The notes under the pieces: model-generated
Database searches by the model: none
Told to the model about the DNA's origin: nothing
Seen by the model: the letters and a program-made list of their open reading frames with translations, nothing else
NCBI GenBank assembly: GCA_027186245.1
Contig: CP114498.1
Span: forward strand, 1,247,501-1,311,500
Direction: 5' to 3'
Source: Coriaria nepalensis
Taxonomy: Eukaryota > Streptophyta > Magnoliopsida > Cucurbitales > Coriariaceae
DNA length: 64,000 nucleotides
Shown here: piece by piece, positions 11,701 to 19,909 of the stretch
How positions within the stretch are numbered: position 1 is the stretch's first letter
Layout of the letters: the number at the start of each line of letters is the position of its first letter
Program-made: the position numbers and the translations under genes

Positions 11701-11807
11701 AGTTTTCGTAAGTAGAAGAAGTTACTAGACGGGACCCGACTTGCTGGACTGCTTGCGGAAGATGATGAGGACCTCTGATTATCGGATTGTGATTGTATTT
11801 CTTCCAT
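8756..11807 (-). CDS. ABCG3: ABC transporter G family half transporter, ABCG3-like
   Basis: An ABCG half-size transporter: cytosolic ATPase domain first, then a membrane domain. Ten coding exons are read. Exon 1 (11807 to about 11335) starts MEEIQSQSDNQRSSSSSAS, has a Ser-rich N-terminus and FEDSPEW, and holds Walker A as GPAKSGKST (residues about 144-152). The exon at about 11058-10770 holds GSLTVREFLYYSALLQLPG, the signature region GERRRVSIARELVMRP and Walker B ILFIDEPLYHLD. Exons at about 10685-10510, 10400-10283, 10170-10040 and 9952-9760 continue through TIYQSSTEVFGLFDRICLLS and the start of the membrane domain. The last exons (9487-9108 and 9011-8756) encode FSLLMYFVLNFFMCLLVNEG and GLLENEYLDTNFAVGQVRSI. 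The signature (RGERR in place of SGGQR) and the DEPLYHLD D-loop depart from the ABC consensus, but I recall the Arabidopsis ABCG3 protein doing so too. The substrate is unknown to me. The start is set by near-identity to the family N-terminus. Confidence 0.92.
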
Positions 11808-13259
11808 GTTTTTTTCTTCAGATTTTTCTTTTCTCTTTTTGGGCGGGACAGTCAAATTGTGTAGAACATGCTTAACTAGATACTAATAGGCTGCTTCTTC
11901 TGATTGAGATTGAACATTGATTTTAAAGAGTTAGCTGTACACACACAAAAACAAAAGAAGGAAAATGAAATTATGCAATTGTGGATATAAAAAGTAAATG
12001 GTGATATATGGAAAAAAGGGAGCTCTGATAGGTTTATGAAGAAGTATAAATTTCATGAAAGTGTTTACTTTGCAGCTAAAAGTTCAATACATATTGAATG
12101 GGAATAAGCTATGCTGCATTAAATAAAGGACGGTAATATATATATAAGTTGATTTTATGATTATCAATGAATAAATAAAGATCTAAATCTCCAAACAGGG
12201 AAACTACTATAATGAACTAAAAAATTTCCAGAAAAGAGACATAAAAATGGAAACAAATATTCTGTATTTCCAATCTATAACACAATGAACTTGCCTATTT
12301 CTTCTTCAAACCAACTCCACTAAAGATACACACATATATAGCTAAAGCAAATCTGAAATATTAACATTTCACCCAAAATAAAAAATTGGGCCTCTTGGAA
12401 TAATAAAGTAATACCCTTTGAAGTTGAGTTTCATTTTTCCAGAAACCAAAGCACCATTGAACAAAGAAAGAAAGAAGAAAAAAAACATACCTTTCTCTTT
12501 TCTCAGCTACTAAACAGAGAGCAGAGCCAAAAAATAAACTCACTCTTAAACCAAAGAAGAAGAAGAAAAATAATAATAATAAAAAGCAGACATGAGCTGA
12601 GAAGACAGTGAGAGAGGCAGACCTGTGGATCTGAGTAAAATGCAAGAAACAGTGTTCGTGTGTTTTCTTTCCTGGGATGTTTCACACCAAAGAAGAAAAT
12701 TGATGAGAGAGAGAGAGAGAGAGAGGTAGAGGAAAGAGAGAAGATGAGTGTTTTCCAATAAAAAAAAAACATACATGAAAACAAGATGGGAAGATGATGG
12801 ACTACTTGACCCGCTTTTAAAGGGCTTTCTTGTATGCTCTTTGATTTTTTGCTTTCTTTTTCTTTTCCTTTTCTTTTCTCTGTCGTTTTCTTTTGAATGT
12901 TTTTGTTTTGTTTTTTTTTTTTTTTTTAAACAAAATTATTCCATTTACTGTTCCGACATCTTCAGATACCAAATGGGAATTTTTTTATTACTTATTTTAA
13001 GATTTCCTTCAATTATTTTATTGTAAAAGTCTTGATCTTTGAACTCCTTCTCCTCATCCTCATGGTTGTTGAATAGTCAGTTTTGGTAAAATTCTTTTAA
13101 TCTCTATTATTCTATCAATTATTTATTTTAGGACTATACATATTTCCCGTTAACCATTTTAAGGGGGCCCACCTCAAGTTATATACCCCTTATGCCATAA
13201 CGAAGATAAGGTGCTCCAACAAATTTGGGGGAAGTACCAGTTGTTTCTTCTACTTAAAA
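11808..13259. other. ABCG3 5' leader with UTR intron; intergenic region to the next gene
   Basis: The minus-strand sequence upstream of 11807 is probably 5' UTR with an intron and a leader exon near 12480-12770, where a (GA)n run sits at 12706-12725 (CT-rich on the transcribed strand). From about 12830 to 13259 there is T-rich sequence leading to the plus-strand DnaJ-type zinc-finger gene. No other coding frame was convincing. Confidence 0.45.
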
Positions 13260-13958
13260 ATGGAGCTTTCTATTTCTATACCCACCTCCTCATTTGCCCA
13301 CTTTTCTAACAGTAAGCTTCACTTATTTTCAACTATTAAGTACACTATTGGACTCTTAAGTATTATTATTATTATTTATTTCAGAGCAACAAGAGCAAGT
13401 AATAATAAGAAGTAGACGAAGGGTAACAACAACATCTTCTGCTCTACCGGAAACGGCGGCTACCGTGGGCATAGCCGCCACAATCATTGGAGCAGCGGCC
13501 ACCCTTTTGGTGAGGAGAAGCAGCAGCAAGGCCTCTGACCCAGTTGAGGTCAAGATATTCTGAATCTTATCTAATCTAGGAAAATAATTATTAATATTGT
13601 GGGAGTAAATTAATAGCAACTTCATGTTCGTGATGTTCTTAATTCCAGATTCCGTTGAGGGATTGCGATGACTGCGGTGGTTCAGGCATATGCTCTGAAT
13701 GCAAAGGTGAAGGCTTTGTGCTGAAAAAATTATCAGAAGAAAGTGCTGAAAGGGCAAGACTGGCTTCTAAGAATGCAGCTACACGTTATACTGCCGGGTA
13801 AATTTCCAGACTCCAGTTTCGTGAAATCCAGTTTCATGGAACTCATCTATTATGTATTGAACTCTTATAGGCTTCCTAAGAAATGGAGCTACTGTACAAA
13901 GTGTTCTTCAGGCCGGAATTGTAGTGCTTGTGGCGGCCGTGGGAAGTTAAGCTGCTAA
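13260..13958 (+). CDS. Small membrane-anchored protein with DnaJ-type CxxCxGxG zinc-finger motifs (no J domain)
   Basis: Four exons (13260-13311, 13385-13548, 13649-13797, 13871-13958) join in frame to give 150 residues. The N-terminus (MELSISIPTSSFAHFSN) and the following Arg/Ser/Thr-rich stretch look like a plastid transit peptide. Residues about 45-60 (VGIAATIIGAAATLLV) form one hydrophobic segment. Two Cys blocks follow: CDDCGGSGICSECKGEG at residues 78-94 and CTKCSSGRNCSACGGRGKLSC at 130-150. These are four CxxC pairs, two of them of DnaJ CxxCxGxG type, enough for two zinc ions. Proteins of this kind (for example BSD2 and related DnaJ/Hsp40 Cys-rich proteins) act in plastid protein assembly. 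I do not recognise the exact orthologue, so thylakoid or envelope chaperone work is an inference. Confidence 0.85.
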
Positions 13959-16182
13959 GATGCCCGTCAAGATGAGGAACAAGATATATTCCGGAAATGA
14001 GATTCTTTTTTTTTTTCTGAATTTTTTCTCTGGGTGTAGTTTGATTGATATATTTTCATGTGCATCAGTTTTGGTTTTGTGGATTAGATTAAAATGCCAA
14101 ATCATTGATCAAAAAGACAAGAGTATACGACATGTCGTCGGAGCACTTAAGATAAGATACTCTGTTACTTTTAGTATCTGTTAACCGAGCCCAAAATTTG
14201 CCCAAGAAAACAAACCGAACCCCATGTAGGGCATACCCTAGGCCGCTGGTTGACAGTCATGTTGACCCATCCCTACGTGGGCCTATGGAAGATGGTGAGT
14301 GGCCCGTGGTGATCATGGACTCTGATCCATCAATATACTCTGATCCTCGGGATTGCAAAGGAAATAAAGAAAGGAAAGATCGGGGTTATAAATGATACAA
14401 CCCCTTTCCAACGATCAAGTTAGAGAGATAAATGGGTGAAGAGAAATTTGCAGAGAGTTTTGGGTGGTTCCAAGAACTTCAACCTCATGAATGGGAGTTT
14501 GGGATTTTTATACCATTTTTCTTCAGGGACAATCTCTGATTTGCTTGCTAACATGGCCTCCTCTTATCGGAGCATACCTTGTCGGGCCAGTGGGATTGTT
14601 CCCATGATCTTTAGCTCTCTGTCATGAGACATAATACATTCTCCACCTTCTTTCTTATTTCCCATTATTGTATTCTCCTTAGTTCCTCACTTACCAGTTT
14701 GTCCATCATCTTCGATCCCTTTTGAGACCATCCTTCACGAAGACGTACATTCAAGGCTGAAGAGCTCTTCGGTCACATAATCCCTATTTACCCCATTCGG
14801 TAAATATCATTCCGCACCACGTGTTCTCGAGCATCTAAAAAATATCCTAATATCACAATTAATTAAAGTTGCAAATGGGTTGTTAAGAAAAGAACCAACA
14901 TATCAAATGGAACTCTCAGATAAAGAAAGTGATGAAGAGAGCTAGACCAAACAGGCATGGATTTCCTCCGTTTGATTTGCTATCACTAATTCCTTCTCTT
15001 TCGTAGTATTTTTAGATCAAATCAAGTAAATATATGAAAAACTATAACTTACTCTTAAAGTATATATTTCAGATAATTATATGATAAAAAGTAATGACGA
15101 TATTTTATTTGAACAGCACGAAAGTGCAGGGTATTACTTAATTAGTCGGTGGCTAGCTAGCTTGGTATTGATAAATGGCTCGGCCACAATATAAATCGAC
15201 AATGAATGATAAATTGTCGTCCTTCCCATGATTCACGTGGGCACGGTGGCCATGTCTGTACAATTTTCCTGCAAATTTTCCCTGGAAACAAACAACAAGG
15301 CCACGCTGATCCCATGTGACAATGTCGTCTCTCACCCCCCCCCCCCCCCCCCCGACTTCTCTCTTTGATATGTTCTTTTCCCTCCTCTCTTGTCCATCTC
15401 TTTCTGATTTTATGTAGTATCTTTTCACAGAAGATCCTGTACTGTTATGCGTTTCAAAATTACGTTGCATTTGATTCGTCTAATAAGAGGAAAAAAAAGT
15501 AATGATTTTCAGCATGATCATTGATCACAATCTAAATCAAGAAAAGAAAATGATTATAGTTTACTCCTTGTCAGCTCCGAAATGATGATATATTCGTGGT
15601 CAAAGAAAGTATCGAATGAAATTATGAAAGGCCGAGTCAGAAATGGGTGTCAGAATTGTTTTCATGGCCGAATTAATGTTAAATAATATACAATATTAAC
15701 TTTGTCAAGTTTAGAACCCTAGTTTAGATTTATATGTGCTTAAGCAATTAGTTGGCTGTAATGATTTATTAAGAAGTATCTATTGCATGTAAACAACATG
15801 CAATATTGTTGTGAGAAACGCTCTTAGTAGGCTTGAGCAAACTCACCGCCTCCGACCTTATCTGTCAGTTCGGATATTGGATACAGTCGGAGAAAGCTGC
15901 TGAAAAAATAAAAGCCATTGTTATTTTCTTGTTTCTGACATCGGATAACGGTCGGATAATTATCCCGTAGCAAGACTCAAAAAATATAAATTAGGGTTTA
16001 GTGGAGTCTAGTTAAGTTACTCGAGTATATATGTATAGCAGTGTAGTAATGCATATTGACATATGCAAAGCCGGCCGGTAAGGTAATAGGTTACAGCCAT
16101 GCATCAGTCAATCTCGCACTCACACTTCATTCATATACCTAGTCAAAACCTACACATCTAATAACAATTGTTGTGGCCGCAT
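13959..16182. other. Intergenic region upstream of MIR172, possible retroelement remnant
   Basis: No gene is supported. The stretch at about 14176-14830 differs in texture from its surroundings. It starts TGTTAACCGAGCCC, contains a long region of short non-coding frames, and has a pyrimidine-rich part at 14632-14720 like plant LTR R/U5 regions. I could not find matching ends or a target duplication. The 3' half (about 15500-16182) is the presumed MIR172 promoter. Confidence 0.35.
15335..15353. repeat. Poly-C tract of 19 bases
   Basis: An uninterrupted run of 19 C residues in AT-rich DNA, likely length-variable and error-prone in sequencing. Confidence 0.95.
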
Positions 16183-16190
16183 CTATATAT
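16183..16190 (+). promoter_or_regulatory. TATA box of the MIR172 primary transcript
   Basis: TATATATA lies about 360 bp upstream of the miR172 hairpin and is preceded by a GC-containing stretch. A start site about 30 bp downstream, near 16215-16225, is expected. This is an inference from position and from the usual TATA architecture of plant MIR genes. Confidence 0.55.
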
Positions 16191-16192
16191 AG

Positions 16193-16267
16193 AAGAGAGA
16201 GAGAGAGATACCTCTTTCAACAAATCCCATCTCTAGTCAGTTTATCTTCTCTCTCTCTCTCTCTCTC
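16193..16267 (+). repeat. (GA)n followed by (CT)n, inverted-repeat arrangement
   Basis: A (GA) run at 16193-16207 is followed about 38 bp later by a (CT) run at 16246-16267. In a transcript starting upstream or within it the two arms could pair. It sits at the presumed 5' end of pri-miR172. Confidence 0.85.
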
Positions 16268-16550
16268 CCCTGTGTTCTTTTCCTCGTTTCTCTTTTGCTG
16301 TTCCATTGCCCTTCAAGTTTTCCTCTTGGTTTTTAGAATGCTTTCCTTATAAACTAATATAATTTTTAGAACTTGTTCATTAATGAAACCTTGTAGCTTG
16401 CTATTATCTGTTACATTACAGCCGGCGGCATTGATTTCTCGATGTTTATTTTTCGTTTTTCTTTTCAAATAATTTGAGAGGGGTACTAGATATATATATG
16501 TATCAATAAGATAGTAGTATTTCAGTACTCCATGGGAAGAAGTTTATCAA

Positions 16551-16722
16551 CAGTTGTTGCTTGCGGATGTAGCATCATCAAGGTTCACATGCAGATCTAT
16601 GAGATTAGAATCTGGGGAATCAGAATCCTTATGATCTCTCAAAGCTATAGCTATTAGCTAGCTATGCTTAATTTCTTTCCGAATGAGAATCTTGATGATG
16701 CTGCATCAGCAATAGACAACTA
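16551..16722 (+). ncRNA. MIR172: MIR172 precursor hairpin
   Basis: The 3' arm contains the conserved 21-nt miR172 at 16686-16706 (it begins AGAATCTTGATG and ends CTGCAT). The 5' arm contains the matching miR172* at 16569-16588 (GTAGCATCATC, then AAGGTTCAC). The arms fold back on each other. The base of the stem is AGTTGT (16552-16557) against ACAACT (16716-16721), followed by a bulged part and then near-continuous pairing through the miRNA duplex with G-U wobbles, and a terminal loop of about 90 nt with minor stems. miR172 represses AP2-like genes (AP2, TOE, SMZ, SNZ) by cleavage and translational inhibition, controlling phase change, flowering time and floral organ identity. The hairpin stands alone, on the opposite strand to its gene neighbours ABCG3 and the LPA1-like kinase. 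In Arabidopsis, MIR172A lies next to ABCG3 (from memory), which supports a MIR172a/b-type locus. Confidence 0.95.
16686..16706 (+). ncRNA. miR172: Mature miR172 (3' arm)
   Basis: This 21-mer matches my memory of the mature miR172a/b sequence in full. If processed conventionally, DCL1 cuts at its two ends to leave a two-nucleotide 3' overhang against the star strand at 16569-16588. Confidence 0.93.
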
Positions 16723-17632
16723 GACTGTGAAGAGACATGTTGCTTTTGGACATCTCCATTGTTAAATAGAACTAGATTTGGAGTTCTATATTCACCAGTA
16801 CTGCGGCTTGATTCTTTGACCCGTTTTTTTTTTGGGTTGCTGACAGGTGGGATTTAGTTTTTATTTCTGGTAACTTCAAGGCAATCTATAAACAGATATT
16901 TACTGGCAAGCAAGCATGCATGCAAGTATGTATTAATATTGTATGTTAATGTTATAGATATCTCACTTACATTATATATATATATATATATATATGTTTA
17001 ATTTGTCAAACTGGCCGATATTGTTCAGTTTTGAACAGTTTCTCTGCAATTTGAACCCTAACTCGACACTATTGATATGATTTGTAGTAAGGTTAATTAA
17101 GATGGTTGAGACTTACGTTAATGATGTTACAGCCAATACAGTTATTGTCTATGAGCTTTTAAGCATTTAGTAAAAAATGTGGACCATGTTTACAACTTTT
17201 GGGTGTCCAACATGCACTTTTTTTGCTTTTCCTTCTGTGTCAGCTTATGTAATTGGTCCACTTGTTTCATCAATCCATCCAATAAAGCTCTCGCCAAAAA
17301 TGAATTTATGCTGTGCACATGCACTGTGCAGGCAGTATTGATTGTTCCAGTCATTTAAGAGCAAGAAAATCTGTGTGGATCCATCACTATCAAACCCCCA
17401 ATTTTAAAATTTTTTTAAATAACATAAATAATTAATAAATTTTGTCTAAATTTAATTTAATTTTCCTATTACTTTTCAGCGTTAACTAACTTAATTTATA
17501 AAATTTGTTCTCCTCACGGTCTAAAATTTATCTTAAGTGAGCCTTCTTTTTATTTTCTTTTATATATTTTATACATTTTTATATATTAGAATATTTTCCC
17601 GTGGTGGATTTTCTAAGAATGTATATTTGGTT
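16723..17632. other. MIR172 3' region, no protein gene seen
   Basis: Contains a (TA)n run at about 16974-16995 and AT-rich sequence that probably includes the 3' end of pri-miR172. No coding frame is supported. The 8-bp left target duplication of the MITE is at 17625-17632. Confidence 0.5.
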
Positions 17633-18305
17633 TAGAGATGATAAAATGGGTCGTACCGGTATATGGATCAATACGGCACGGATTTTTTGTGCTAGCATAT
17701 CGGTCAGTACCTATTCGGAGCACGACACGATCTTTTTGGATCCGTCCGAGATACAGGCTCACGAGTACCTCCTAATCTCAAGTGTTTTTTATCCGGAAAT
17801 TATTTTGTATATTAAAAATCTTTCGATTAATATAAAATCTTATTTAGCCAAATAATATTTATTGCAATTTAATTATAATCTAAAGGGGTTTTTTTTTTCG
17901 AAAATCATTTTATATATTAAAAGCTTTTCGATTAATGCAAAATCATGTTTGGCTAAATAATATTTATTACAATTTATATAATTATTAATGGTACTAACTT
18001 TTAATTTACTAAATAATTATTATTATGAACGATTAATAATATACAAAATATGTATTATAATATTAATATTTTATTAATCACTTTAAAACTCTTCTCTTAC
18101 TTAAAATTAATTAAAAAAAAAAAAAAGCAAACCTCCGAACCCATAGATCGAAATTTGCCCACAAGCCAAAACATGCACATGGGTCAAAATGGGCTCACGG
18201 ATCGGCACGATGCCACGGGCCGGCACGATGCGTTTATGACTCGTTACTATGTCTGTATCGTGTCGTGCCCAATCCGTACCGTGCTAGTACGAATCGCCAC
18301 CTCTA
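17633..18305. mobile_element. Non-autonomous hAT-type element (MITE), 673 bp
   Basis: The left end reads TAGAGATGATAAAATGGGTC. The right end, read inward on the other strand, is TAGAGGTGGCGATTCGTAC; both match the TAGRGGTGGC-type termini common in plant hAT elements. The flanking octamers ATTTGGTT (17625-17632) and ATTGGGTT (18306-18313) match at 7 of 8 positions, the 8-bp target duplication expected for hAT. Sub-terminal GTACCGG/GGTACGG and CGGCACGA motifs recur at both ends. Inside, a roughly 105-110-bp unit is imperfectly repeated (about 17800-17880 and 17905-17985). No transposase is encoded, so movement would have depended on a hAT transposase elsewhere. Confidence 0.8.
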
Positions 18306-19010
18306 ATTGGGTTTGTCAATAGTTCTTATGAAAAAAAAATTAACAATAAGCTCGTAGCAACTTTTTTTTTTATTTTTATAAATTAGTCTATATTTTATTT
18401 TTCTTTATAAACTAATTTAGAATATTAGGATTACAAAACTACATTAATCTTCAACTTTCTGTTTCATTCCGATGGTAAAAATAAAAAATCTAACCAGCTT
18501 CGATTCTTCTTAAATTGACTGTTCTGAACCCACATATTTTGGCATTTCACTTTTGCAACCTTACTCGAATCGATCGTATTTCGATTCAGCCTACTTGTTT
18601 TATCAACAAGCTTCTAAATCTTATAGGGTTAGAGCTCGAATGTAAATTTAATCGGTAAGTTTAAGTTTTTTATTATTCATTTATTTTCGAATGATTGATT
18701 TATCATCATAATTGAAATGAAAAAATGTATTATTCTTTATATTATGTTTGTATTATGATTATTGTTCTGCAACACGTATAAAAGAATCTGTAAAATTGAA
18801 TAGTTTATCTAGCACTTGATGCCCATACTTGAAGGCTTTTGCTCAATGGCATAAAGGGCTATCGAGACATCAGGTAGGTCGAGCTATCGAGTAATTTATG
18901 TTAATTTTTTTTTCTTCTTTTTAATCAAGAGTATTGATACCCATTTTTTTTATACATAAATGAAATCCTTATTCATAATAATATGATTTGATAGTGAATA
19001 GAAAGAAAAC
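18306..19010. other. Intergenic, no gene seen
   Basis: AT-rich DNA between the MITE and the MULE-like fragment. It could include the 5' part of the same degraded element. No frame is supported. Confidence 0.4.
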
Positions 19011-19352
19011 ATGAACCGAAATGAGAAAAAAAAGTCATGGTGTTGGCGTTTGAATAGAAGTGAAATATCTACTGAAGTCTTGGTAGAATCTAACATCACT
19101 TACAGTCAGCTATTGGAGGTCATATATGATTCTATCAACATTGATCGTAATCATTTTGGTTTGCAACTCTCATACAAACCAGAGAATAAATTATTGACTT
19201 CACCACTATATACAAAAAATAATGTGAAGAGATTTTTGGGAGTGAGATACATGTTTATGTTAATAATCATGATAATTTATTTAAGTATGATCATAGTAGA
19301 GCAATTCGAAATAAATGCTTTACTACTCGAGGACATTAAAACACGAACTTAA
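19011..19352 (+). pseudogene. Fragment resembling the N-terminal domain of Mutator-like (MULE) transposases
   Basis: A 113-codon frame. The part NITYSQLLEVIYDSINIDRN, then LQLSYKPENK and KNNVKRFLG, resembles the PB1-like N-terminal module of plant MURA-type proteins, where a sheet-helix pattern ends in a statement of the form 'nDDDvrwFL'. After it the frame loses similarity and ends. I found no zinc-finger or DDE core nearby, so this is at best a relic. The similarity is by pattern only and could be wrong. Confidence 0.35.
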
Positions 19353-19909
19353 CGCTAAATCAATCAAATTGCATGTTAAAAAATATAGAAACTCAATCAT
19401 AATTCCATCAAATTCTTTAAAAACAAAAAAAAAAAATCCTAATTTTTAAGTGCTTTACCAGATTACTCAAATAAGCTTTTTCCAACATTGATTATGATGC
19501 CACTTTCACCTCTTCACTTCACGTTCAGGTGGGATTAATGAATTTCTTCCTTCTTTCATTTTTTCTGGATTTTTTCTGGATGGATTTCAAATGAAGATTC
19601 TAAAAAGTTCATTAATGGAGGTTTGAAAGATTGATTTATGAATTTTTGTCTTGCGTTAATGGAGGGAAAGAAGTAACGTTATTTATTTATTTTTTTTAAT
19701 TGAGAAAGAAAACGGTAAGTGTCCTTTTAAGTAAGGACATTTTCGAATCTATACTTGGTGATCAACACGATGAGAGTACTCCGTGGCACGTACAAATTAA
19801 AACACAACACATTAAACAGCCATTGCTAGCTACCGTTGATCTTCACATGAAATCGAAGGGGAAAAGAATGAATAAAAAGTAAAAACTATCAAAACTTTGG
19901 TAACTGAAT

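Noticed and set aside
11434..11715. Open frame antisense to ABCG3 exon 1
   Set aside because: Shadow of the real minus-strand exon, whose protein matches ABCG3 along its full length.
15153..15470. 105-codon minus-strand frame
   Set aside because: The frame contains the poly-C tract (read as a Gly run) and lacks any recognised domain or promoter signal.
17601..17855. 84-codon frame at the left end of the MITE
   Set aside because: It runs through the MITE end and target duplication, so it is chance coding in a non-autonomous element.
19700..19882. 60-codon plus-strand frame next to the LPA1-like 3' end
   Set aside because: No similarity recognised; short, AT-rich, and probably overlapping the 3' UTR of the minus-strand gene.
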